A program made the translations under genes and the position numbers. The notes beneath the pieces are model-generated. The model did not search any database. It was not told the origin of the DNA and worked only from the letters and a program-made list of their open reading frames with translations. Source: Bacillota bacterium (GTDB lineage Bacteria; Bacillota; Clostridia; Christensenellales; SZUA-584). Taken from it: a stretch of DNA of 64,000 bases. Of this stretch, positions 17,359 through 26,516 are shown piece by piece; the stretch's first letter is position 1; each line of letters opens with the position of its first letter. The stretch lies in the NCBI GenBank assembly GCA_023390815.1, contig JAEWCC010000019.1, forward strand, positions 62,001-126,000. Direction: 5' to 3'.

Positions 17359-18684
17359 TCACATATCCGTAACGCAATAGTTTTGCTTGCTGCGCGAAAC
17401 CTTGTGCCAGCGTGCGTCGCCGCGATTCCAGAAATAAGCGATGGTCCCGGCCATATAGGTGATCAGATTGAAAAAACGATAGAAGAGTACATCGAGCAGA
17501 ACCGCAAGAAGTATCTTTTTCCATGTTCCGCGCGGATAGCTGTGGTATTTTCTGGATACCGAAATCGCGCCCAATGTATAAAGCAGATTAAGCGAAGCGC
17601 AGAGCGCAATATAAAAGACGAACGTATGCGCAACTGTCGCGGACATCACCGCCATAGCCAGCGCCAGCAGGTAATTCAGCGAGGTGAATATACAAGAGCA
17701 TTGGCCGATCACAAATGCCTCTGTAAGAAAATGAAAACTAAGGCTTTTATATAAGAAGGTACGCAGCAGGAATTTGCGGTGATGCACCGTGCAGTCGACA
17801 AAGCCTTTCTGCCAGCGCAGCCGTTGACGCATCAGGTCATGCCAGTTCTCCGGGCATTGCGTATAACACAGTGCTTCAGGAAGATATACCACCTTCATTC
17901 GGGTGTTATGAATCATTTTCTGAATGCGCATTGTGATGTCAATATCTTCGCCCAGCGTACGCCGGTAACCACCTGCCGCAATAAGCGCAGACCTTTTGAA
18001 TGCGCCGAAAGCGCCGGAAATAATCGCAACCGCGTTCTGCCTGTCGAGTGACAGCTTATAGATATAAAAACCTTTGATATACTCGAGCATCTGCAGCGAA
18101 ACCAGCATGTTGCGGACACCCCGGTAAAGATGATCGTGGAACGCCGGATCGTACCCCTGCATGATATGGATCGAGCCTCCTGCCGCCACGACGTTGGGAT
18201 CCTCAAACGCGCTGGCTAATAAGCGCAGTGCGCTGCGGTCCAGCACACTGTCCGCATCCAGCGTCACAATGATCTCGGATTTGGCGACCTTCAGACCTGC
18301 GTTGAGTGCGGCGCTTTTACCGCCGTTATGTTTATCGATTACGCGGAAGTTCCGGAACTTTTGCGAACGATATAATTGCGCACGGCCGCAAAGGGTAACG
18401 TCCGGCACTTGTTTCAGCTTCAACAAGTCATTCAGCTTATCAAACGTGCCGTCCTGCGAGCCATCGTTGATGTAGATCACTTCGTAATGACGATAGTTCA
18501 TCTGAAGAAGGCCCCGGATAGACAGCGCAACCGTAGCCTCCTCGTTATAGCAGGGAATCAATATGCTGATTCTGCGTTCATCGCCTGAAACCAAAGTACG
18601 TTTTTTACGGGTCAGCAGCGCATTCACCAGATGAAACAACGGCAGCACGGTGCTGAAGAAAATCAGCAGTTCAAGTAAGATCAT
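17359..18684 (-). CDS. Processive GT2 polysaccharide synthase (NodC/PgaC/hyaluronan-synthase-like)
   Basis: 441 residues from the ATG at 18684, behind GGGAGG; an in-frame ATG 39 bases upstream lacks a good site and would overlap the GH16 gene further. There is an N-terminal membrane helix, then a GT2 domain with IPCYNEE, DGSQDG, the metal DADS motif, TLGEDIDIT and QRLRW (the QxxRW motif of processive synthases), then about four membrane segments. These enzymes polymerise beta-linked sugars while extruding the chain. The start overlaps the end of the GH16 gene by 14 bases, so translation is coupled. The product polymer is unknown. Confidence 0.88.
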   Translation of the reverse strand: MILLELLIFFSTVLPLFHLVNALLTRKKRTLVSGDERRISILIPCYNEEATVALSIRGLLQMNYRHYEVIYINDGSQDGTFDKLNDLLKLKQVPDVTLCGRAQLYRSQKFRNFRVIDKHNGGKSAALNAGLKVAKSEIIVTLDADSVLDRSALRLLASAFEDPNVVAAGGSIHIMQGYDPAFHDHLYRGVRNMLVSLQMLEYIKGFYIYKLSLDRQNAVAIISGAFGAFKRSALIAAGGYRRTLGEDIDITMRIQKMIHNTRMKVVYLPEALCYTQCPENWHDLMRQRLRWQKGFVDCTVHHRKFLLRTFLYKSLSFHFLTEAFVIGQCSCIFTSLNYLLALAMAVMSATVAHTFVFYIALCASLNLLYTLGAISVSRKYHSYPRGTWKKILLAVLLDVLFYRFFNLITYMAGTIAYFWNRGDARWHKVSRSKQNYCVTDM

Positions 18685-19594
18685 TGCTACCTCCCTGTGG
18701 TTCACGTTGGAATACCCGTACATAGTCCACCTTCATACGAATGGGGAACTCCGTGGTATTGTCCGGGCTGCCCGGCCATTCGCCGCCCACTGCAAGGTTC
18801 AGCAGAATATACATATCTTCGGCCGGTACGCCCCTTATTGTATTAAAAAATTCCTGACCATCGATATACCAGCGTACTTCGGTTTCATCCCATTCCAGCG
18901 CGTATACATGAAACGCTTCGGCGTTATCGATATGCAGCATCCCATACGTTTTCACAAGCCGATTGTGTTTCCAGTAGTGGCATACGCCGTATATGTTTCC
19001 CGGCTCACACCCGACCATTTCGAGTATATCCAGTTCGTGGTGATCACCATTGTTGGTCATCCAGAAAGCGGGGAATATGCCTTGGGCGACCGGGAGACTG
19101 ATGCGGGCTTCAATCCGTCCGTAAAGCATCTCGACCTTGTCCCATGTCTGAACCATACCGGACGTATATTTTTTATCCTCTTTGGCTTCTTCCTTTGCGG
19201 TAAGAACAAGACATCCGTCTTCGATGTACGAATTGGCGGTCGTATAGTATTGAAGCTCTCCGTTAAAGTTATCTTTCCGGTCTATTTCGGTCCAATACTC
19301 CATACTCAATTGCGGGGCATCAAATTCATCTTGCCATACGAGCGTCCAACCATCCGGTATCGGTATTTCTTCTGATATCACGTTCGCCTTTGATGACTCT
19401 ATGGCCCCGGATGTTACTCGTGCTGCCGGCTTCGCCGTCCCGTCGTTATGATGAATGGTCGTTTCAGGTCGTAACGTTTGAATTTGATCGCTCTGATAGC
19501 CAACCCGGTGATTGGTCAGATCCGGATCGAATATATACCAGCAAAAACACGCTGCTATCACCAGCAACGCCAGTAAAAGCGCCGCTTTTTTCAT
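18671..19594 (-). CDS. GH16 family beta-glucanase, membrane-anchored or secreted
   Basis: 307 residues from the ATG at 19594, which has GGAAAGGAG just upstream; an in-frame ATG 54 bases earlier does not. A basic N-terminus and hydrophobic segment (MKKAALLLALLVIAACF) form a signal peptide or anchor. The GH16 catalytic motif ELDILEMVG, with two Glu and the central Asp, and LVWQDEFD are present. GH16 enzymes cut beta-1,3 or mixed beta-glucans and related polymers. As first gene of the synthase/deacetylase operon it may trim, release or remodel the polymer. Confidence 0.88.
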   Translation of the reverse strand: MKKAALLLALLVIAACFCWYIFDPDLTNHRVGYQSDQIQTLRPETTIHHNDGTAKPAARVTSGAIESSKANVISEEIPIPDGWTLVWQDEFDAPQLSMEYWTEIDRKDNFNGELQYYTTANSYIEDGCLVLTAKEEAKEDKKYTSGMVQTWDKVEMLYGRIEARISLPVAQGIFPAFWMTNNGDHHELDILEMVGCEPGNIYGVCHYWKHNRLVKTYGMLHIDNAEAFHVYALEWDETEVRWYIDGQEFFNTIRGVPAEDMYILLNLAVGGEWPGSPDNTTEFPIRMKVDYVRVFQREPQGGSNDLT

Positions 19595-19808
19595 AAGTAC
19601 TCCTTTCCATATATACTGCGTCTGGGTAACTATATGTGTGGCAGACACAAAAGATGTATGGCTTGCAGAACCATTGTGACCAAAACTAAATTTTCAAACG
19701 GAATGCACGTCAGTTTGAACTAGAGGGAGATGGAATTATCGTAAATTGTGCGTTTTATAAAGAATAAGTACGTATTATGCGACTCCTTGCAGTGTATATC
19801 GGAAACGC

Positions 19809-19837
19809 TATACATCAAGCGTAAGGAATGATATAAT
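19809..19837 (+). promoter_or_regulatory. Promoter of the LuxR-type gene
   Basis: TATACA, 17 bases, TATAAT. The -10 is perfect, the -35 weak; the TTG start lies 27 bases downstream. Confidence 0.5.
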
Positions 19838-19864
19838 CCCGGTATCAATCGCGGAGGACGGAAA

Positions 19865-20800
19865 TTGGAGATCATTTTTGACGCCATACAATTTATTGAG
19901 ACATCGCTGTTATTTTCAGCTTTTCTTTTTTCTGCGGTCATGTTCATTCGTACGCGCGATCGCCTTGCCGGACGCAATCTGATGGTGCTGCTTCCGGTAT
20001 CCAGCGTTGTGTTTATTTCGTATATGTATGGAATCAACGAGCGTACAGCCGGGGTGGATGCGCAAAACATCGCGTGGCTGTCACCACTGGTTGCGCTGGG
20101 CGTTGTTGCTTTGATCATGCTTTCGATACTTGCGACCTGCTATTATGTGATTCAGCTGTTCCCGATCACACAGCAAAAGAAAAAGATCGCATTAATTTGG
20201 GCAGCGGCACTTGTAGGCGTGCTGCTCATCATCACCGCAAACCTCGTGATGTTCATGTCTAAGCTGGACCTTGCCAATGCGGTGCGCAATGTGCTTTGGG
20301 CGTTTTATCCGCTATGCTCACTGGCGTTGTTTATAGAAGCGGTTGCTTTATTTGCCATGAAACGCAATATCACCAACGAACATGACAAAAAGCAGGCGCG
20401 ATATTTTCTGATCGCTTTCCTCCCGCAGGTGTTTTTCTCCGCCGCCGACTTCTGGTTGATCCGCGATATCTCGTTCCAACTGACGCATCTTTCGTATGCG
20501 TTGTTCTCTATATTCGCATTTGTTGATCTTTGCGGGTATTTTTTCAGCAACTACAGCCGGTCGATGGACATCACCTCGTACCGGCAGTCCCTGAAAGGAA
20601 AATTTGAGCTTTCGGATCGTGAACTGGAAGTTCTTGAACTGCTTGCGAAGGGCGACAGCAACATTACAATTGCAGATCGGCTGCACATATCCGTCAACAC
20701 CGTCAAATCACACATTAAACGGATCTATAAGAAGCTGGAGATTTCGAGCAGGCTTCAACTCATGAACCTTCTCTCCGGAAACGGCTTCAACAACAACTAA
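19865..20800 (+). CDS. Membrane-anchored LuxR-type HTH regulator
   Basis: 311 residues from a TTG with GGAGG seven bases upstream (19853-19857). Residues 1-225 contain about seven hydrophobic segments. The last 65 form a LuxR-type helix-turn-helix (LSDRELEVLELLAKGDSN, NTVKSHIKRIYKKL). It has no receiver domain, so it is a one-component membrane sensor that should bind DNA from the membrane. It lies directly upstream of an MMPL-family pump operon preceded by a palindrome, which makes that operon a plausible target. The signal is unknown. Confidence 0.85.
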   Translation: MEIIFDAIQFIETSLLFSAFLFSAVMFIRTRDRLAGRNLMVLLPVSSVVFISYMYGINERTAGVDAQNIAWLSPLVALGVVALIMLSILATCYYVIQLFPITQQKKKIALIWAAALVGVLLIITANLVMFMSKLDLANAVRNVLWAFYPLCSLALFIEAVALFAMKRNITNEHDKKQARYFLIAFLPQVFFSAADFWLIRDISFQLTHLSYALFSIFAFVDLCGYFFSNYSRSMDITSYRQSLKGKFELSDRELEVLELLAKGDSNITIADRLHISVNTVKSHIKRIYKKLEISSRLQLMNLLSGNGFNNN

Positions 20801-20811
20801 AAATCAACCGT

Positions 20812-20839
20812 TCACCCTTAAGGGTGATATAAAATCACC
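20812..20839 (+). promoter_or_regulatory. Overlapping palindromes before the MMPL operon
   Basis: A perfect 16-base palindrome TCACCCTTAAGGGTGA (20812-20827) is followed at once by ATCACC, which can also pair with the GGTGAT of the first. Three alternating half-sites suggest a regulator binding site or alternative hairpins. No T-tract follows, so a simple terminator is unlikely. Confidence 0.5.
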
Positions 20840-20949
20840 TGCAATTATGGCAAATAGCACGCGCGCGGGTCATTGTGGGCGGGCTTTGAAAGCCATAGTA
20901 TGTAGCAGGGATTTTTTATTCCACCTTGAAACGGGGGAGAACAGTAGAT

Positions 20950-23115
20950 TTGAAATTCTTTGAATGGGTAATCCGGCACAAAATCGTGATCATCGTCGTA
21001 TTTCTTTGCGCTGCGGCAGTCTGTGCATTTTTGATGCTGGGCGTCGGCCAGAACTACGATATGTCAAAATATCTTCCCGCAAAATCGGAATCGAAGACGG
21101 GCATCGATATTTTGGAACACGAGTACAGCTATAACGGCAACGCGGTTTTGATGCTGGAAGACAAGAGTATCGTTGAGATTCTTGATGTCAAACAGCAAGT
21201 CAAACTGATTCCGGGAATTGAAAATGTGATATGGCTGGATGATGCAGCGGATATCAAGCAGCCCGTTGAAATGATCGACGCAAAAGTGCGCGGTCAATTT
21301 TTCGTAGACGGCAACGCGCTGATGCAAATCGTCTTTACTGAAAATGATTATTCGGCAGGTACGCATAAAGCCATCGAGCAGATCTGCACGCTTCTCAGTG
21401 AAGACGCCTTGCTTTCAGGCAGCGCGATCGACGCATATACCAATGTCAATTCGATCAACAGCTACATCATGCCGGCCATACTGATTGCGCTGGCGATCAT
21501 ATTGGTGATATTGCTGCTGACGACGCAATCAGTTTTTGAAGTCGTGCTGTTCCTTTTTACCATTGGGATTGCGATCGTGATCAACATGGGTACGAACGTC
21601 ATATTTGGCGAGATATCCTATATGACGTTTGCCAGCGCCGCGATCTTACAGCTCGCGACATCAATGGATTACTCGATTTTTCTGCTCCACCGTTTTGGTT
21701 ACGAACGGCAGACGGAGAGCGACCCGGTCAAGGCCATGGCGCGAGCCGCCAAAGCGTCATTCTCATCGATTATGTCCAGCGGACTGACCACCGTTGTCGG
21801 ATTCATCGCGCTCGTTTTCATGAGCTATACCATCGGTATCGATATGGGCGTCGTATTGGCCAAGGGTATCGTGTTCAGCCTGCTGTGCGTGCTGCTGCTG
21901 CTTCCCGCGATGGCGGTGCTGTTCGTCAAGGCGATTGACAAAACAAAGCACCGGGCGCTGCTGCCTTCGCTGAAAAAGGTGCAGCATCTGCTGGGCGGCA
22001 AAGCCAGGTATGCGGTGCTGGGCGTTCTTGCGGTCTTGTCAGTTGTAGGCTTCCTCGCGCAGAGTCACAATACCTTCCTATATTCGACGAGCGATATCGG
22101 CGACGGAAGACAGGGAGTCGTCAATGCGCGGATTAATGAAGTGTTCGGGGAGCACAATGATATGGTCGTTCTCGTGCCGCGCGGAAATGCTGCGCAGGAA
22201 CATGGAATGGCGAAGGATATCGAAAGACTCGATTGTGTCAACAGTGTGCAGGGAATGTACGTTTTCGTCGATCCGGCAATGCCCGAATCCGTGATTCCTG
22301 AATCCGTTAAAGCGGAATTCTTCAGCGAGAACTATTCCCGCTATATCGTAGAGGTAGACACGAACATTGAAAGCGACGAAGCGACTCAAGCGGTAACTGC
22401 CGTCCGTTCTGCCGTAGCCAATCATTATGATACGGCCTATGTTACGGGCGCGTCACCGGTCATCTATGACATTCGCGAAGCAACCTCGGGAGATTTTTCC
22501 CTGGTAACGATTTTGTCGATCCTATTCGTAGGGCTCATCGTGATGGTTACGTTCCGGTCAATATCGATCCCGGTGATCCTGCTGTTCATCATCGAAACGT
22601 CGATCTGGATCAATATGTCGTTTCCTTACTTTTCGGGTGACCCCATGATATTTCTTGGCTATATGATCATCAGCTCCGTGCAGCTCGGTGCGACAATCGA
22701 CTACGCGATCCTGATGACCAACTACTACCTCGAGGGCAGGCGGACGATGGGGAAACGCGAGGCAGCCGAGTACGCGTCCGAAAAAGCGGGCGCATCGATC
22801 ATGGTCTCGTCTCTGGTGCTCGCATCGGCTGGCTTCGTCGTTGCTTTCGTTTTCACGCAGGCAATGTCGCAGCTCGGCATGCTGATCGGCCGCGGGGGGC
22901 TTTTATCCGGTGCGCTGACGATCATCGTGCTGCCTCAGTTGCTGATGCTGCTTGACGGTGTAATACGAAAAACAACGCTGAGCAGGCCGCTGCTCGCGAG
23001 GAGGAACAAACGCAAGGCTGAACAAAGGATTTTAAAGGCAATGTTGGGATGCCTGCTGATCGTACGGTCGGCAGCGGACTGGTTTAATAAAAGGAGGAAA
23101 CCCGATGAAGTTTAA
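20950..23115 (+). CDS. MMPL/RND superfamily transporter
   Basis: 721 residues from the TTG at 20950, 10 bases after GGGGGAG; an in-frame TTG at 20926 precedes that site. The arrangement is classic: one N-terminal helix, an extracytoplasmic loop, about five to six helices, then the same repeated, about 12 membrane segments in all. Intramembrane Asp residues occur in SMDYS and TIDYA, the positions used for proton coupling in MMPL proteins. Clostridial members are often labelled efflux or lipid transporters. The next gene overlaps by 11 bases and encodes a secreted repeat protein, a likely partner. Substrate unknown. Confidence 0.88.
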   Translation: MKFFEWVIRHKIVIIVVFLCAAAVCAFLMLGVGQNYDMSKYLPAKSESKTGIDILEHEYSYNGNAVLMLEDKSIVEILDVKQQVKLIPGIENVIWLDDAADIKQPVEMIDAKVRGQFFVDGNALMQIVFTENDYSAGTHKAIEQICTLLSEDALLSGSAIDAYTNVNSINSYIMPAILIALAIILVILLLTTQSVFEVVLFLFTIGIAIVINMGTNVIFGEISYMTFASAAILQLATSMDYSIFLLHRFGYERQTESDPVKAMARAAKASFSSIMSSGLTTVVGFIALVFMSYTIGIDMGVVLAKGIVFSLLCVLLLLPAMAVLFVKAIDKTKHRALLPSLKKVQHLLGGKARYAVLGVLAVLSVVGFLAQSHNTFLYSTSDIGDGRQGVVNARINEVFGEHNDMVVLVPRGNAAQEHGMAKDIERLDCVNSVQGMYVFVDPAMPESVIPESVKAEFFSENYSRYIVEVDTNIESDEATQAVTAVRSAVANHYDTAYVTGASPVIYDIREATSGDFSLVTILSILFVGLIVMVTFRSISIPVILLFIIETSIWINMSFPYFSGDPMIFLGYMIISSVQLGATIDYAILMTNYYLEGRRTMGKREAAEYASEKAGASIMVSSLVLASAGFVVAFVFTQAMSQLGMLIGRGGLLSGALTIIVLPQLLMLLDGVIRKTTLSRPLLARRNKRKAEQRILKAMLGCLLIVRSAADWFNKRRKPDEV

Positions 23116-24745
23116 AAGAATTGCAGCATTGCTGCTGACATTGATGGTTTGCGCGCTGCCTTTTGCAGCGCCCGCGCATGCGGATTCGGCGACAGACAGT
23201 TCGTCTGCTCAGACTGCGGCAACCGGCAAAAACGAGACGGTGTACGCGATGCTGGGATATGACGGCAACGTGAACAATATCTATGTCGTGAATCAGCTAT
23301 TAGGTAACTACACCGATTACGGCAGCTATACGAGCATTAAGAATCTGTCCACGTCGAGCGAACCGGTCGTCACAGGCGACAAAATTACATTTTCCGATGA
23401 TAATGTGGATGGCGGCCTTTATTATCAGGGGACGATGGAAGGCGAGCTGCCGATAACATTCGCGTTTACTTATTATTTGAATGGGTCAGAGGTTGATGCC
23501 GACCAGCTTGGCGGTGCTGCCGGCCATATGAGAATTGATATCGAATGTGCACAGAATGAGTGGTGCGACGCGCGGTTACGGGACGGTTTGATGGCGCAGA
23601 TTGTCATGAGTCTGGACCTTGGCCTGACGCAAAATGTAAAAGCAGAAAGCGCAACAACCGTGATCACTGGCAATACAATGAGCGTCGCGTTTGCCGTACT
23701 GCCTGGGCAGAGCGGATTGTTCTCGGTGGAAGCGGACGTTACGGATTTTGAAATGAATGCAATCGCCGTGACGCTGACTCAAGGCGGACTCGGCGGATAT
23801 GAGGACAGCATCGACGAATACGAGCAAGGCTTTGACGATATGCTGTCCGGTGCGGACGACATGGTGGACGGAACCTCGGAGCTTCGCGATGGTGTCAGCA
23901 AGCTTGCGGACGGTATGGGCGATTTGAGCAATGGACTCGGCACGCTCGAAGACTCCGGCAACGATATGGTTTCAGGCATGCAGCAGTATGGCGCAGGTTT
24001 GAAAGATTATACGCAAGGCGTCAGCAGTCTCGCGTCCGCATCCAACGAGATTTCAAGCGGTTTGAATACGCTGGCGGAGAATGGCCCTACGCTGTCGGAT
24101 AATCTCTCGGAGCTGAGCGGAAACGTCCGCTCCATGGCATCCAATGACGAACTGCGCGCGATTGCGCAATCGCTCGCTTCCAGCAGCGATCCTTCGGTGC
24201 AGGCGCTCGCAAGCGGCACGCTCGCCATGCTCGACGGCATGGGAGACGTATCAGACGGCCTTGCCGGATTGAACGGCGGTTTAAGCGATTATGCTGCTGG
24301 CGTGGGAGAAGCCGCATCGAACTACGGCGATTTCAATGCCGGGTTGTCGCAGACCGCGGCAGGCGGCGACGCTTTGGTGTCGGGATATAACGACATCACG
24401 GAGGGGGCAGGCGCTTACGTTTCTGGTGTGGGCAGCAGCGCATCGGGCGCAAACCGCATTTATCGCGCTGTGAAAGGATTGCCGGGCAATATTCAGGAGC
24501 TCATCGACGGTCAGATCGATTTCCGTGACGGCATTTCCACCGCCCGCGAAGAACTGCTGGACGAAACCGAAAGCCTGTCAGGCAGTGATCCTGTTTCGTT
24601 TGCATCGCCGGATAAAAACCATCCGCTCAGCGTGCAATACATATTGATGACGCCGCGGGTCGAAAAGCCTGACCCGCAAGCCGAAACGAGCGATACAAAA
24701 GAAGAGGAAACGTTTTTAACGCGGCTGGCTGAACTCTTCAGCTGA
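23105..24745 (+). CDS. Secreted YhgE-like repeat protein, partner of the MMPL transporter
   Basis: 546 residues. A signal peptide ends at an AHA-like site near residue 27. Residues 28-230 are a soluble domain I do not recognise. Residues 235-470 are a run of short repeats with Gly, Ser, Asp and Leu at regular spacing (DGTSELRDGVSKLADGMGD and similar), as in the helical repeats of YhgE/Pip proteins. It starts inside the end of the transporter gene behind AAAGGAGG. The C-terminus is acidic, without a clear anchor. I infer an extracellular or periplasm-like adaptor for the transporter. Confidence 0.75.
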   Translation: MKFKRIAALLLTLMVCALPFAAPAHADSATDSSSAQTAATGKNETVYAMLGYDGNVNNIYVVNQLLGNYTDYGSYTSIKNLSTSSEPVVTGDKITFSDDNVDGGLYYQGTMEGELPITFAFTYYLNGSEVDADQLGGAAGHMRIDIECAQNEWCDARLRDGLMAQIVMSLDLGLTQNVKAESATTVITGNTMSVAFAVLPGQSGLFSVEADVTDFEMNAIAVTLTQGGLGGYEDSIDEYEQGFDDMLSGADDMVDGTSELRDGVSKLADGMGDLSNGLGTLEDSGNDMVSGMQQYGAGLKDYTQGVSSLASASNEISSGLNTLAENGPTLSDNLSELSGNVRSMASNDELRAIAQSLASSSDPSVQALASGTLAMLDGMGDVSDGLAGLNGGLSDYAAGVGEAASNYGDFNAGLSQTAAGGDALVSGYNDITEGAGAYVSGVGSSASGANRIYRAVKGLPGNIQELIDGQIDFRDGISTAREELLDETESLSGSDPVSFASPDKNHPLSVQYILMTPRVEKPDPQAETSDTKEEETFLTRLAELFS

Positions 24746-24764
24746 CCTTAAAATGACAAGGCAT

Positions 24765-24818
24765 AATATGCTCCTGATTCCGCAAAATAAATGCAGCCGG
24801 AAGAAGGAGCATATTTTT
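24765..24818 (+). promoter_or_regulatory. Hairpin holding the lonB ribosome-binding site
   Basis: AATATGCTCCT (24765-24775) pairs perfectly with AGGAGCATATT (24805-24815), with a further TTCCG/CGGAA inside. The AAGGAG ribosome site lies in the 3' arm and TTTTTA follows. It may be the terminator of the MMPL operon, or may hide the ribosome site so that lonB translation is conditional. Confidence 0.55.
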
Positions 24819-26516
24819 ATGTCAGAAATGATACTGTTGATCCAACTATCTGTCAGCATCATCATGGGCGTGTATTTTTACAGCATGCTGAAAGGTAAGC
24901 GCAATTACAAGCAGAATGTACAACTCGAGTCTAAAAAACAGGTGCAGCGCCTTGATAAGATGCGCTCGATCTCGCTCAACGTTCCCCTTGCCGAAAAGAC
25001 GCGGCCCCAACGGTTCGACGAGATTGTGGGTCAGAAGGAAGGCGTTACCGCGCTGTGTGCAGCGCTGTGCGGCGAAAACCCTCAGCACGTGCTAATTTAT
25101 GGCCCGCCGGGAGTGGGCAAGACCTGTGCCGCGCGGCTCGTGATGGACCGTGCCAAAGCCAGCGGTATATCCCCGTTTAAACCCGACGCAAAATTCGTGG
25201 AGATGGACGCGACATGCATTCGTTTCGACGAGCGCAACATCGCCGACCCGCTGATTGGCTGTGTGCACGATCCTATCTATCAGGGTGCAGGGGCGTATGG
25301 CGTTGCAGGCATCCCGCAGCCCAAGGAAGGCGCGGTCACCAAGGCGCACGGCGGAATTCTGTTTTTGGATGAGATCGGCGAGCTGCACCCTTTTCATATC
25401 AATAAGCTGCTGAAGGTGCTGGAGGACCGCTGCGTCTATTTTGACAGCGCATACTACAACTGCAACGATAAGGAGACGCCCAAGTATATCCACGAGATAT
25501 TTACCAAAGGTATGCCTGCGGATTTCCGGCTGGTCGGCGCAACCACGAAATCGCCCCGGGAAATATCTCCGGCGATTCGCTCGCGGTGCATGGAGGTTTT
25601 TTTCCGTCCGCTGTATCCGGAAGAATTGGTGCTCATCGCCAAGAACGCAACAATGAAAGCAGGGTACACCATTGATGAGGACGCGGCCCTCCAGATCGGC
25701 GAATACGCCACAAACGGCCGCGAAGCGGTCAACATGGTGCAAATGGCGGCGGGAATTGCGCGCGAGCAGGGCGGCAGCGTAATCCGCACGCGTCATATCC
25801 AGTGGGTCATTGAGACCGGCAAATATGCGCGCCGTACGACGCCTAGGCTGGGCGGCACGTCAACCGGCTGTGTCAACGGCCTTGCCGTCTATGGCTCTAA
25901 TATCGGCATGATCATCGAGATCGAAACCGTTGCGGTGCGAACGGGCACTGCGTGCCTCACGGTGACGGGCCTTGTGGACGAAGAGGAGGTCGGCTTTGAA
26001 AGCCGCCGGTACCGTCGTAAAAGCACGTCCAAGAGTTCCGTGGAAAACGTGCTGACGGCATTAAAAAAGAACTTCGGTATCAATCCGAACGAATATTATA
26101 TTCATATCAACATGCCGGGAAGCGCGCCGGTGGACGGTCCGTCGGCAGGCGTCGCCATCGCGGTATCCGTGTATTCAGCAATCACGGGCTGCGTGGTATG
26201 TCCCGGCATCGCGATGACAGGGGAGATATCGATCAACGGCAACGTGCGCGCAGTGGGCGGCGTCGCCGCCAAAATCATTGCGGCCAAGCGCGCGGGCGCA
26301 ACACTCGTGATTGTGCCTGCCGAAAACATGGCCGAAGCGGCGATTGTAAGTGAAGGCGTACGCGTGGTGGGCGTCAGCCATATCAGCGAAGTGATACAAT
26401 ACGCGTTTACTACGGAAAGCGTGGTAAAGCACGAAGAGATACTGAGCGCGGCGGGGGAGGATCAGATGATTTTGACGAGCTTGAATTCGGTGGCGTCGCA
26501 GGACACGAGCGTGTAA
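24819..26516 (+). CDS. lonB: ATP-dependent protease LonB
   Basis: 565 residues from the ATG at 24819 behind AAGGAG; a longer frame from 24753 runs through the hairpin and lacks a ribosome site. There is an N-terminal membrane helix, then an AAA+ domain (Walker A YGPPGVGKTC, Walker B ILFLDEIGE), then a Lon-type protease domain with the catalytic Ser in PVDGPSAG and Lys in GGVAAKIIAAKRAG. In Bacillus, LonB is forespore-specific. The last 55 bases overlap the convergent metallophosphoesterase gene, so the last 18 or so residues are read opposite that gene. Confidence 0.9.
   Translation: MSEMILLIQLSVSIIMGVYFYSMLKGKRNYKQNVQLESKKQVQRLDKMRSISLNVPLAEKTRPQRFDEIVGQKEGVTALCAALCGENPQHVLIYGPPGVGKTCAARLVMDRAKASGISPFKPDAKFVEMDATCIRFDERNIADPLIGCVHDPIYQGAGAYGVAGIPQPKEGAVTKAHGGILFLDEIGELHPFHINKLLKVLEDRCVYFDSAYYNCNDKETPKYIHEIFTKGMPADFRLVGATTKSPREISPAIRSRCMEVFFRPLYPEELVLIAKNATMKAGYTIDEDAALQIGEYATNGREAVNMVQMAAGIAREQGGSVIRTRHIQWVIETGKYARRTTPRLGGTSTGCVNGLAVYGSNIGMIIEIETVAVRTGTACLTVTGLVDEEEVGFESRRYRRKSTSKSSVENVLTALKKNFGINPNEYYIHINMPGSAPVDGPSAGVAIAVSVYSAITGCVVCPGIAMTGEISINGNVRAVGGVAAKIIAAKRAGATLVIVPAENMAEAAIVSEGVRVVGVSHISEVIQYAFTTESVVKHEEILSAAGEDQMILTSLNSVASQDTSV

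Noticed and set aside
24762..24768. CATAATA upstream of lonB as a sporulation -10
   Set aside because: It matches the loose sigma-G -10 pattern but there is no convincing -35 and it lies in the hairpin arm, so it was not listed as a promoter.
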